Assembly (NCBI GenBank): GCA_005473895.2
Contig: SRJI02000049.1
Location: forward strand, 1-33,022
DNA from: Carideicomes alvinocaridis
Lineage (GTDB): Bacteria > Pseudomonadota > Alphaproteobacteria > Rhodobacterales > Rhodobacteraceae
DNA length: 33,022 nucleotides
Direction: 5' to 3'
A program made the position numbers and the translations under genes. The notes beneath the pieces are model-generated. The model did not search any database and had not been told where the DNA came from. It saw nothing but the letters and a program-made list of their open reading frames with translations. Within the stretch, counting starts at the first letter, position 1; each line of letters starts with the position of its first letter. Shown here piece after piece: positions 14,116-23,800 of this stretch.

Positions 14116-17115
14116 TTGATCCTGCTTCGCAAGTTCTGTCGCGCGGGCCATGCCGCGATGCTGCTGATCGCCCTCTCGCTCGCCGCCCCGGCCCGGGCGG
14201 AGCGCGACTCCGTCGCGGTCTTCTTCTTCGGCAACAGCCTGGTCAACTATTACTCCGAGGACAGCGACGACCCCGACCTGACCGCGGTGCCCTACTGGCT
14301 GGCGCGGCTGGCGGATGCGGCGGACCGGGAGTTTGCCGCCGACGGCGAGTGGGGCTTCCTGCGGGATTTCGCGCGGCTCCCCCCCGAGCCGGTCTGGAGC
14401 TTCCGGGGCGTCCGCGGCGTCTGGACCGACAGCGCCCGCCCGTTCGGCACGGCCGGCTTCGACACCATCGTCATCACCCCGTCGAACTTCGTCCAGGGCC
14501 AGACGCCGGAAGCCGCCTACGAGAACAACCCCTCCGAGGGCTCGCCCCTGTCGGCCACGCTCACGCTTCTCGACGGGGCGATGGCGGCGGTGGAGAAGAG
14601 CGGCGGCGCCCAGCCCCGTTACCTGGTCTACGAGGGCTGGCCGGACATGGCGGCCATTGCGGAATTCCCGCCCTCGGACGGCGCGATGGAGGCCTATCAC
14701 GATCACACCCTCGGCCCCTACCGCGCCTGGTTCTCCTCCTACCTGAGCGCCATCGACGCGGCGCGGCCGGAGGCGCGGGTCGGGCTGATCCCCGTCGCCT
14801 CCACCCTGGCGCGCTGGTTGCAGGGGCCGCTTCAGGACCTGCCGGCCGACGCGCTTTACGTCGACGACGCGCCGCACGGGACGCCCACGCTCTACCTGCT
14901 GGCCGCGGCGGTCACCTATACCAAGCTCTACGAGACCGCGCCGCCCGCCGATTTCGTCCCGCCCGACACGATCCACCCGGCCGTGCGCGAGGCCTGGCCG
15001 CGGCTCATCGCCTCGCTGCAGCGGCGCGCCGCGGCGGCGAAGGAGGCGGAGGCCGCATCCTCCGAGGAGGGACAGCAGACCGCCGGGGCCGCGGAGTCGA
15101 AGGATCGCGGCCCGGTGCCCGACTTCGTCTCCGAAGCGCAGGCGCCGGAGCCCGGGGGGCTGGCGCAGCCGGCGCTTGCCATGGGGCTGAACGGCATCGC
15201 CGACTGGTCCTCGGAGCAGCCCTTCCTCGACCTGATGAAGACCGCCCGCCCCTGGACCGGCCACGTGCGGGGCGAGGATTGGGGCGGCTTTCCCGCCGAG
15301 CGGCTGGAGGAGGAAGGCTATCTCGACGAGGATGGCTGGCCCCTGCGCCTGCCCGAGGAGGTCACGCGGCTGGAGACGCTGGTGTTGACCGACATGCCGG
15401 AAGAGGCGGCGTCGCTCGCCGGGCGCTACGTGCTGCGCTGGACGGGCGAGGGCGATCTGCGGGTCGGCGGCCGGGCCGACAACACGCGCTATTCCTACAG
15501 CAAGCGCGAGGTGCGCTTCGACTACACGCCCGGCGACGGTGCGGTCTCCATCACCTTCAGCCGGACCGAGCCCGACGACCCGATCCGCGACATCACCCTC
15601 GTCCGCGAGGACCGTCAGCAGCTGTTCGAGGCCGGGGCGCTGTTCAACCCCGACTGGCTGGCGCGGGTGCAGGATCTGCGGATGGTCCGTTTCATGGACT
15701 GGATGTTCACCAACGGCTCGCTGCAGGAACATTGGGATCAGCGCCCGCGGGCCGGGGATTACACCTATGTCCGGCGCGGCGTGCCGCTGTCGGTCATGCT
15801 CCGGCTGGTCAACCGGATCGGCGCCGACCCGTGGTTCAACATGCCCCACCTCGCCGACGACGACTACGTGCGCCAGTTCGCCGAGGCGGTGCGCGAGGGG
15901 CTCGACCCGGCGCTGAAGGCGCATGTCGAATATTCCAACGAGCTGTGGAACTTCATCTTTCCGCAGGCCCAGTGGGCCGCCAAGCAGGCCGAGGACCGCT
16001 GGGACACCGAGGACGACGCGGCCTGGATCCAGTTCGCCGGCCTGCGCGCCGCCGAGGTCGCCGATATCTGGCGCGACAGCTTCGGCGAGGGCGCGGAGGA
16101 CCGGCTGGTCAACGTGATCGGCGTGCATACCGGCTGGCAGGGGCTGGAGGAGGCGCAGTTCGACGCGCCGCTGGCCGGCGATCTGCACCCGGTCGACAGT
16201 TTCGATGCGATGGCCGTGGCAGGGTATTTCGGCTACGAGCTGGGCACGCCCGAGATGCTGGACAGCGTCACCGGCTGGATCGAGGCGAGCCGTTTGGTCG
16301 CCGGATCGCAGGCCGACGAGCGCGGGCTGGAGGGCAAGGCCCGGCGGGACTATCTGCAGGAGAACGGCATGAACACCGCCTTCTCCCTCGCCGCCGCCGC
16401 CATCTCAGGCGGATCCCTGGCCGAGCTGACGGACGAGATCCTGCCCTATCACGCAAAGGTGGCCAAGCGGCGCGGCCTGTCGCTTCTGATGTACGAGGGC
16501 GGCACCCATGTCACCGGCATCGAGGCGGTGGTCGAGAACGAGGAGGTCACCGATTTCTTCACCCGCTTCAACTATTCGCCGGAGATGGCCAAGCTCTACG
16601 ACACGATGCTGCTGGCCTGGGGACGGGAAGGCGACGGGCCGTTCAATGCCTTCGTCGACGTCTCCGTGCCAACGAAATGGGGCAGCTGGGGCGCGCTGCG
16701 TCACCTGGACGACAGCAACCCCCGGTGGGAGCGCCTGATGCAGGCCAATGCCGGTGGCGGACAGCGGATGCGCCCGGAGGGCACCTTCCTCCAGGGGGTC
16801 AGCCTGACCGCGAAGGACGAGGCCGGCGCGCGGCTGGACGGCACGGTCAAGGCCGACATCCTGCTGGGCGGGCCGGGCAACGACCTGATCGTCGGACATG
16901 GCGGGGCGGACCTGCTGCATGGCGGGGAGGGCACGGATACCGTGCTCTTGCCCGGCCAGCGCGACGATTACAGCTTTGCCCCCGACGGCGAGGGGCGGAT
17001 CAGCGCGAGCTCGGCGGCCGGCCGCGCCCTGCTGACCTCCATCGAGCGGGTGGCCTTTTCCGAGGCGCCGGAATCGGAGCCGCCGGTGCCGCTGGCGGAC
17101 CTGATCTCAGGCTGA
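14116..17115 (+). CDS. Exported SGNH-like / GH-A-like / RTX multidomain protein
   Basis: 999 residues from a TTG start with GGGAGGA five bases upstream. This start yields a clean Sec signal peptide: RKFCR, then AAMLLIALSLAAPARA, with cleavage predicted after ARA at about residue 29. Domain 1 (about 32-305) looks SGNH-esterase-like: GNS with Ser41, and D-T-I-H giving Asp284 and His287. A Glu/Ala-rich linker follows. Domain 2 (about 345-880) resembles a clan GH-A glycoside hydrolase: VEYSNELWN with acid/base Glu609, MYEGG with nucleophile Glu794, and an inserted beta-rich module. The tail (about 918-941) has two to three RTX-type glycine-aspartate calcium-binding repeats. The likely role is periplasmic or extracellular processing of an acylated polysaccharide. 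Its end overlaps the convergent GT4 gene by nine bases. Confidence 0.75.
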   Translation: MILLRKFCRAGHAAMLLIALSLAAPARAERDSVAVFFFGNSLVNYYSEDSDDPDLTAVPYWLARLADAADREFAADGEWGFLRDFARLPPEPVWSFRGVRGVWTDSARPFGTAGFDTIVITPSNFVQGQTPEAAYENNPSEGSPLSATLTLLDGAMAAVEKSGGAQPRYLVYEGWPDMAAIAEFPPSDGAMEAYHDHTLGPYRAWFSSYLSAIDAARPEARVGLIPVASTLARWLQGPLQDLPADALYVDDAPHGTPTLYLLAAAVTYTKLYETAPPADFVPPDTIHPAVREAWPRLIASLQRRAAAAKEAEAASSEEGQQTAGAAESKDRGPVPDFVSEAQAPEPGGLAQPALAMGLNGIADWSSEQPFLDLMKTARPWTGHVRGEDWGGFPAERLEEEGYLDEDGWPLRLPEEVTRLETLVLTDMPEEAASLAGRYVLRWTGEGDLRVGGRADNTRYSYSKREVRFDYTPGDGAVSITFSRTEPDDPIRDITLVREDRQQLFEAGALFNPDWLARVQDLRMVRFMDWMFTNGSLQEHWDQRPRAGDYTYVRRGVPLSVMLRLVNRIGADPWFNMPHLADDDYVRQFAEAVREGLDPALKAHVEYSNELWNFIFPQAQWAAKQAEDRWDTEDDAAWIQFAGLRAAEVADIWRDSFGEGAEDRLVNVIGVHTGWQGLEEAQFDAPLAGDLHPVDSFDAMAVAGYFGYELGTPEMLDSVTGWIEASRLVAGSQADERGLEGKARRDYLQENGMNTAFSLAAAAISGGSLAELTDEILPYHAKVAKRRGLSLLMYEGGTHVTGIEAVVENEEVTDFFTRFNYSPEMAKLYDTMLLAWGREGDGPFNAFVDVSVPTKWGSWGALRHLDDSNPRWERLMQANAGGGQRMRPEGTFLQGVSLTAKDEAGARLDGTVKADILLGGPGNDLIVGHGGADLLHGGEGTDTVLLPGQRDDYSFAPDGEGRISASSAAGRALLTSIERVAFSEAPESEPPVPLADLISG

Positions 17116-18348
17116 GGCGGTGCGGGCCGCCTCGCGCAGCAGCAGCTCCGCCCCGCGGGCCGAGCTGAAGCTTTCCTCGATTCGCAGCCGCCCCTGTCGC
17201 GACAGCGCCGCGCAGCGGTCGGGATCGGCGGCCAGCGCGGCGATGGCGTCGGCCAGGGTCTCGGGATCACGGGGCGGCACCAGCAGGCCGTCGCGGCCGT
17301 CCCGGATCAGTTCCCGCACGCCGCCCGCATCGGTGCCGATGGTGGGCACGCCGCAGGCCATCGCCTCCATGTAAGCGACGCCGAGCGGCTCGTGCCAGCT
17401 GGCCAGCACGAAGAGGTCGGCCGCCACCAGCCGCTGCCGCACCTCGCCGGCATCGATGGCGCCCAGCAGGGTGGCATGCTCCGCCAGCCCCAGCTCTTCC
17501 AGCCGGGCCTGCAGGACCGGGTGATAGCCGTGCCCGCCGGCATCGTCCTCGCCGGCGATCTCGAGCCGGGCATCGACGCCGCGGGCCCGCAGCAGCGCCA
17601 CGGCCTGCAGCAGGTCGGCATGGCCCTTCACCACGTTCAGCCGCCCGCAGGCGAAGATCCGGAGCGGAGCGCCGGCTGTCGGCGGCGCGTAAGGCCGGTC
17701 GCGGCGGTAGCTGTCCACGTCGACCCCCATCGGCTGCACCAGGACCCGGTCGGGCATGTCGCGGCCCAGCGCGGCGCGGGCCTCGGCCAGCAGGGTCTGG
17801 GTTATCACGGTGGCAAAGGCGGCATGGCGCCACTTGAACGCCTGGCCCGGCCCGTAATCGGAGAGCGGCCCGTGCAGGGTGAGCGAGTAGCGCGGCCCGC
17901 CCATGCGCCGGGCCAGTGCCGCGATCAGCGCCGCGCGGCCGCAGGAATGCACGTGGACATGCCCGATGCCCCGCGCCGCCGCCAGCCGGACGAGACGTCG
18001 CGCGGCCGGCAGGGACATCGCCACGTCCCGCAGGAAGGGGCGACCGGCGGTGCGCAGCTCGCGCGCCAGCTCGGTCAGGGGCGCACGGCCCAGCGCCGCC
18101 AGCCCGGCGCGCGGATCGGCCGAGGCCAGGTAGGTCGTGCGCGCCATCGCCTCCGCGGACCAGCGATGCGCGATCAGCCCGGCGGGCGGCGGCCGGGTGG
18201 AGAGCAGCGAGACGGCAGCGCCGCGCCGCTCCATCTCGGCCAGTTCGCGCCAGAAGAAGATATGCGTCTGGCCGGGAAATTGCGGCACCAGGTAGCCTAT
18301 TTCCCCCGCATTGCGGACGGCGCCCTTCTGTTTGTCCGATGCGGCCAC
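17107..18348 (-). CDS. Glycosyltransferase family 4
   Basis: A 413-residue GT-B fold glycosyltransferase. The N-terminal acceptor domain opens IGYLVPQFPGQTHIFFWRELAEM, as in exopolysaccharide or colanic-acid-type enzymes. The C-terminal donor domain shows FACGRLNVVKGH (Arg236, Lys241) and the retaining GT4 signature E-x7-E (Glu320 and Glu328 in EPLGVAYMEAMACGVPTIGT). The start is a GTG at 18348 with AAGGGGCG upstream; no in-frame ATG gives a better N-terminus. It is divergent from the GT2-flippase-PKS run, with 118 bases between starts, so both sides may be regulated from that gap. The donor and acceptor sugars are not predictable. Confidence 0.9.
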   Translation of the reverse strand: MAASDKQKGAVRNAGEIGYLVPQFPGQTHIFFWRELAEMERRGAAVSLLSTRPPPAGLIAHRWSAEAMARTTYLASADPRAGLAALGRAPLTELARELRTAGRPFLRDVAMSLPAARRLVRLAAARGIGHVHVHSCGRAALIAALARRMGGPRYSLTLHGPLSDYGPGQAFKWRHAAFATVITQTLLAEARAALGRDMPDRVLVQPMGVDVDSYRRDRPYAPPTAGAPLRIFACGRLNVVKGHADLLQAVALLRARGVDARLEIAGEDDAGGHGYHPVLQARLEELGLAEHATLLGAIDAGEVRQRLVAADLFVLASWHEPLGVAYMEAMACGVPTIGTDAGGVRELIRDGRDGLLVPPRDPETLADAIAALAADPDRCAALSRQGRLRIEESFSSARGAELLLREAARTASA

Positions 18349-18466
18349 GCGGCGCCCCTTGAATTGACACGTTCGCCCAGTAGCATGGCCGCGGTTTCAT
18401 GGCGAGTTCGGCGGCACGGCAAGCGGGCCGCCCTGTGCGGGCTTCGACGCTCCGGAGGGTCATCCA

Positions 18467-19342
18467 TTGCAATCCACGCCCGGACAGGCGCCGCCCCCGG
18501 CGCTCAGCGTGATCCTGCCCGCCCGGGACGAGGGCGGGCTGATCGGGCGTTGCCTCGATGCGGTGCTGGCCTCGGAATGGGCCGACGGCAATCCCGCCAC
18601 CGGGCTGGAAATCGTGGTCGCCGCCAATGGCTGCTCCGACGACACCGTGGCGGTGGCGAGGTCCCGGCGGGACGCGGCCGAGGCCAGGGGCTGGCGCCTG
18701 ACGGTGCTGGACCTCGACCGGGGCGGCAAGCTGGCCGCGCTGAACGCCGCCGAGGCGGAGGCGGACGGGCACGTCCTGGTCTATCTCGACGCGGACGTGG
18801 TGGTCTCTCCGCCGCTGCTGGGACAGCTCTACGGGGCGCTGGCGCGCGACCGGCCCGGCTATGCCAGCGGGCGCATCAGGCTCGCCCCGGCGCAAAGCCG
18901 CGTGACGCGGGCCTATCGCCGCATCTACCGGCAGGTGCCGTTCATGACCCACGGCGTCCCCGGCTGCGGCATCTTCGCGGTGAACCGGCAGGGCCGCGCC
19001 CGCTGGGGCGACTGGCCCGACATCATCTCGGACGACACCTTTGCCCGGCTGCATTTCGCCCCCTCGGAACGGATCGGCGTGCCGGCGCGCTACACCTGGC
19101 CGCTGGTCGAGGGGTTCGGCAACCTGCTCCGGGTGCGCCGGCGTCAGGATGCGGGGGTGGAGGAGATTGCCCGCCGCTTCCCCGAGCTGCTGCAGAACGA
19201 CGACAAGCCACGACCGACCCGGCGGAGACTCACGCGCATGGCCCTGTCCGACCCGGCGGGATTCGCGGTATATTGCGCCGTGGCGGTCGGCGTGCGCCTG
19301 ACCCCGAAAACCGGAAACAATGGCTGGAGCCGAGGGCGATAG
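18467..19342 (+). CDS. Glycosyltransferase family 2
   Basis: A 291-residue GT-A fold enzyme. It begins ALSVILPARDEGGLIGRCLDAVL, the standard GT2 nucleotide-binding strand. The metal-binding D-A-D motif is at Asp108-Asp110 (VYLDADVVV). An EGFGNLLRVRRRQD segment follows later. The start is a TTG at 18467 with GGAGGG seven bases upstream; no ATG is well placed. There are no membrane segments, so it is cytoplasmic or peripheral. It opens the plus-strand biosynthetic run, and the flippase gene follows after about 105 bases. It would transfer one sugar from a nucleotide or lipid-linked donor; the substrate is unknown. Confidence 0.88.
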   Translation: MQSTPGQAPPPALSVILPARDEGGLIGRCLDAVLASEWADGNPATGLEIVVAANGCSDDTVAVARSRRDAAEARGWRLTVLDLDRGGKLAALNAAEAEADGHVLVYLDADVVVSPPLLGQLYGALARDRPGYASGRIRLAPAQSRVTRAYRRIYRQVPFMTHGVPGCGIFAVNRQGRARWGDWPDIISDDTFARLHFAPSERIGVPARYTWPLVEGFGNLLRVRRRQDAGVEEIARRFPELLQNDDKPRPTRRRLTRMALSDPAGFAVYCAVAVGVRLTPKTGNNGWSRGR

Positions 19343-19447
19343 TCCACGTTTCGCCGATCGTGGCCGCAATTCCGCCAGATTCCGGTGACACAAGCGCCGC
19401 GGCGGCGTAGGGGTGGGCGTCGCCCGGTATGTACGGGGTGGGTACGA

Positions 19448-20809
19448 GTGATCAGGACGGTCACATCACGGTTTCACGGCACGGGGCTCGCGGCGCGGGC
19501 CATGCGCAGCTCTGCCTTCACCGTGGCAGGCTTCGGCAGCTCGCAGGTCATCCGCCTCGCCTCCAACCTGATCCTCGCGAGGCTGCTGTTCCCCGAGGCT
19601 TTCGGCCTGATGGCGCTGGTCTCGGTCATCCTGCAGGGGCTGATGCAGTTCTCGGACGTGGGCGTGACCCCGGCGATCCTGCAAAGCCGGCGCGGCGACG
19701 ACGAGGACTTCCTCAACACCGCCTGGACCATCCAGGTGATGCGCGGCGTGGGGCTGTGGCTGACCGCCTGCGCGCTCGGGCTGCCGATGGCCTGGTTCTA
19801 CGGCGAGCCGCGGCTGGCCCTGATGCTGCCGGTGGCGGGGCTGAGCCTGATCCTGACGGGCCTGAACCCCACGGCGCTCGACACCGCGAACCGGCACCTG
19901 AATTTCGGCCGGGTCACCGCCATCGACATCGCGGTTCAGGTCGTCGGCGTGGTCACCGGCGTGGCGCTGGCCTGGATCACCGGCTCGGTCTGGGCGCTCA
20001 TCGCCTCGGGCGTGCTGGCAGCACTGGCCAACCTCATCCTGCTCAACCTGTTCCTGCCCGGCATCCGCAACCGCTTCCGCTGGGAGCCGGCGGCGGCACA
20101 GGAGCTTGTGACCTTCGGCAAGTGGATCTTCCTCGCCACGGTCTGCGGCTTTCTCTGGAACCAGGCGGACAAGATCCTGATCGGGAAATACCTGCCGCTG
20201 GACGTCTTCGGCGTCTACAATATCGGCTATTTCCTGGCCTCCTTCCCGCTGCTCCTGGGCGGCATGATCACGCGACGGCTGCTGATCCCGATCTACCGCG
20301 AGCTGCCGCCCTCCGAGAGCCGCGAGAACTTCCTCAAGCTGCGGCAGATGCGCACCGCGGTGACCGGCGGGCTGCTGGCGCTGCTGGCGGTCTTCGCGCT
20401 TGGCGGCGTGCCGCTGGTGGACCTGCTTTACGACGACCGCTACGCCATGGCCGGCGCGGTGGTGTCGCTGGTGGCGGTGATCCAGATCCCGCAGGTCATC
20501 GTGCTGACCTACGACCAGGCGGCACTGGCCGCGGGCGATTCCCGGCGGTTCTTCGTGCTGACGCTGGCCAAGGCGGCGGCGATGATCCTCTGCCTGATCG
20601 CCGGGCTGGAGCTGGCCGGGCTGCTGGGCGCGATCCTCGGGCTCGGCGCGGCGATGATCCTGGTCTATCCCGTGGTGGTCTGGCTGGCGCGCCGCATGGG
20701 GGCCTGGGACGGGCCGCATGATGCCATCGCCGCGCTGATCGGGATCGCGCTGGCGGTGGTGGTGGCGCTACTGAACCTCGACCACATTCTCGCACTGGCC
20801 GCGTTATGA
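19448..20809 (+). CDS. Wzx/O-antigen-type flippase (MATE/MOP superfamily)
   Basis: A polytopic protein of about 453 residues with roughly 12 to 14 hydrophobic helices, of the polysaccharide-exporter type. The pattern SSAFTVAGFGSSQVIRLASNLILARLLFPEAFGLMALVSV with AILQSRRGDDEDFLNTAWTIQVMRG is characteristic of lipopolysaccharide/exopolysaccharide flippases (WzxC-like). These move undecaprenyl-linked oligosaccharides across the inner membrane. The start is uncertain: GTG at 19448 (used), a GTG at 19385, or ATG at 19502. The first is preferred because the sequence VIRTVTSRFHGTGLAARAMRSS resembles the family's usual N-terminus. It lies between a GT2 and the PKS, so its cargo may be a glycosylated lipid or polyketide rather than an ordinary polysaccharide repeat. 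Confidence 0.88.
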   Translation: MIRTVTSRFHGTGLAARAMRSSAFTVAGFGSSQVIRLASNLILARLLFPEAFGLMALVSVILQGLMQFSDVGVTPAILQSRRGDDEDFLNTAWTIQVMRGVGLWLTACALGLPMAWFYGEPRLALMLPVAGLSLILTGLNPTALDTANRHLNFGRVTAIDIAVQVVGVVTGVALAWITGSVWALIASGVLAALANLILLNLFLPGIRNRFRWEPAAAQELVTFGKWIFLATVCGFLWNQADKILIGKYLPLDVFGVYNIGYFLASFPLLLGGMITRRLLIPIYRELPPSESRENFLKLRQMRTAVTGGLLALLAVFALGGVPLVDLLYDDRYAMAGAVVSLVAVIQIPQVIVLTYDQAALAAGDSRRFFVLTLAKAAAMILCLIAGLELAGLLGAILGLGAAMILVYPVVVWLARRMGAWDGPHDAIAALIGIALAVVVALLNLDHILALAAL

Positions 20810-20897
20810 GCCGCCGCGCCGCATATCCCTGGCACACGGGTTTTCCCGCGCATTGCCGCAAACCCGCCTCACCCGATCCCCATTCGGCAGGCACAGA

Positions 20898-23800
20898 ATG
20901 TCGGGACTGTCCCGTGTCGAGTGCCCCATGACCCCGCCGCCCCCTCCCCGTGTCAGCGACACCGATATCGCCATCGTCGGCATGGCGGCCCACCTGCCGG
21001 GCGCGCGGGACGTGGCGCAGTACTGGGCGAACCTGAAGGAGGGCCTCCGCTCCATCCGCCGGCTCGACGAGGCCGAGCTGCGCGCCGCGGGCGAGGCGCC
21101 GCACCTGCTGCGCCACCCGGATTACGTGCCCTTCGCCGCGCCGCTCGACGGGTTCGAGATGTTCGACGGCGAGTTCTTCGGCTTCGGCCCCAAGGAAAGC
21201 GCCATCCTGGACCCGCAGCACCGCCGCTTTCTCGAAGTGGCCTGGGAAGCGCTGGAGAATGCGGGCCACATGCCCGAGGACTTCCCCGGTCCCGTGGGCG
21301 TCTTCGCGGGCTGCGGCATGGGCAGTTATTTCTGGGTCAACATCTGCTCCAATCCCGACCTCGTGGACAATGTGGGCATGTTCCTGCTGCGCCATACCGG
21401 CAACGACAAGGATTTCCTCGCCACCCGGCTGTCCCACGTGCTGGACCTGAAGGGGCCGTCGATCAACCTGCAGACCGCCTGTTCCACCTCGCTGGTCGCC
21501 ACCCACTACGCCTGCCAGTCGCTGCTGAACGGTGAATGCGACATGGCGCTGGCGGGCGGCGTGACGATCGAGCTGCCGCAGGGCCGCGGCTACCTCCACA
21601 AGGAGGGCGAGATCCTGTCGCCCGACGGCGAATGCCATGCCTTCGACCACCGCGCGCAGGGCACCGTCTTCGGCTCCGGCGCGGGGGTGGTGGTGCTGCG
21701 CCGGCTGGCCGATGCCATGGCGGACGGGGATCACGTCTGGGCGGTCATCAAGGGCTCTGCCGTCAACAATGACGGCGCGCAGAAGGCAGGCTACCTCGCG
21801 CCCTCGGTCGAGGGCCAGGCGGCCGCGGTGGCCGAGGCGCAGGCGGTGGCCGGGGTGACGTCGGACAATGTGGATTACGTGGAATGCCACGGCACCGGCA
21901 CCTACCTTGGCGACCCGATCGAGGTGGCGGCGCTGACCTCCGGCTTCCGGCAAAGCGCGGACACGGTGGGCACCTGCCGCATCGGCTCGGTCAAGACCAA
22001 TATCGGCCACCTGGACACGGCGGCGGGCGTGGCGAGCCTGATCAAGACGGCGCTGGCGGTGCACGAGGGGCAGATGCCGCCCTCGCTGGGCTTCGAGGCG
22101 CCGAACCCCGCCATCGATTTCGAGCACAGCCCGTTTCGGGTGAACGACCGGCTGACCCCCTGGCCCGAGACCGGCCGCCCGCGGCGCGCCGGGGTGAATT
22201 CGCTGGGGGTCGGCGGCACCAACGCGCATCTCGTTCTGGAACAGGCGCCGGAGCGGGCGGAGTCCGAGCCCTCGGACTGGCCCTTCCAGCTGCTCACCCT
22301 CTCCGCCCGCAGCAAGGCGGCGCTCGACGGCAACGCGGCGCGGCTGGCGGCCCATCTGCGCGCGCACCCGGAGCAGGACCTCGCCGACGTGGCCTGGACG
22401 CTCAAGGAGGGCCGCCGCGCCTTCGACCGCCGCCGGGTGGTGGTGGCCGAAAGCCACGAGGAGGCCGCCGCGCTGCTGGAGGCGAACGACCCCCGCCGCG
22501 TCTTTACCCACGAGGTGATGGGCGAGGATCCCGAGGTCACCTTCATGTTCCCCGGCGGCGGCGCGCAATATGCCGGCATGGCCCGCGACCTCTACGAGAC
22601 CGAGCCGGTCTTCCGCGACTGGATGGAGCGGGGGCTCGACCACCTGCAGGCGCAGCTCGACTACGATATCCGCCGGGTCTGGCTGCCTGAACCGGGCGAG
22701 GAAGAGCAGGCCGCCGCCCGCCTGCGCAGGCCCTCGGTGCAGCTGCCCCTGATCATGATCACGGAATACGCGCTGGCCCGGCTCTGGATGGGCTGGGGCG
22801 TGCAACCTGCCGCGCTGATCGGGCATTCGATGGGCGAGAACACCGCCGCCTGCCTTGCCGGGGTCATGAGCTTCGAGGATTGCATCGACCTCGTGGCGCT
22901 GCGCGGCCGGCTCTTCGACCGGGTCCCGGCGGGCGGGATGCTGACCGTGTCGCTGCCGGCGGAAGAGCTGCGGCCCTATCTCGGCGACACGCTCGACCTC
23001 GCCTCGGACAACGCGCCGGGACTGTCGGTCGCCTCCGGCCCGCAGGCGGCGCTGGACGACCTCAAGCGGCGGCTCCGGGCGGACGGGCACGAGGCCCAGC
23101 GCGTGCAGATCGACATCGCCGCGCACAGCCGGATGCTCGACCCGATCCTCGAGGAGTTCCGCGCCTTCCTTGCCACGCTGGACCTGCAGCCGCCGCGAAT
23201 TCCCATCGTGTCGAACCTGACCGGCGCGATGCTCAGCCCCGAAGAGGCCACCGATCCCGATTACTGGGTCCGGCACCTGCGCGGCACGGTGCGCTTTGCG
23301 GACGGCATGGCGCGGCTCAGCGACAGGGGTGCCGACCGCGTCTACCTCGAGGTCGGCCCGGGCAAGACGCTGGCCTCGCTCGCCGGCGCGCAGCCGGGGA
23401 TCTCGCCGAACCAGGTCATCGGCTCGCTGCGTCACAAGGACGACCACGTGGCCGACGACCGCTATTTCATGGCCATGCTGGGGCGGATGTGGGCCGTGGG
23501 TGTCACCATCGACTGGGCGCAGATCTGGGCCGGCGCACGACGCAACCGCGTGGTCCTGCCCAGCTATGCTTTCCAGCAGGCGCCGTATTTCATCGAGCCC
23601 GGCAAGCAGCTGGAAAGCGCCGAGCCGCCCCTCACCCGGCACGACGACATCTCCGACTGGGGATGGAAGCCGGTCTGGCGCCCGCACCTCGCCGAATGCG
23701 AGCTGGACGTCGCGGACCTGTCGCAGCTGGAACCGCATTCCTGGCTGGTCTTCATGGACGAGGAGGGGCTGGCCGACCGTGTCACCGCCCGCCTGCGCGA

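Noticed and set aside
12553-16188. A 1211-codon minus-strand open frame opposite the P450 and the exported protein
   Set aside because: Same reason: shadow of two well-supported genes, with repetitive composition and no domain.
18364-18369. Perfect TTGACA in the gap between the divergent glycosyltransferase genes
   Set aside because: No acceptable -10 box occurs 15-19 bases downstream (the nearest TAGCAT is only 11 bases away), so a promoter is not claimed.
20830-20846. Sigma-54-like TGGCAC upstream of the PKS
   Set aside because: The -24 half is present but the near-invariant GC of the -12 half is replaced by TT at the right spacing.
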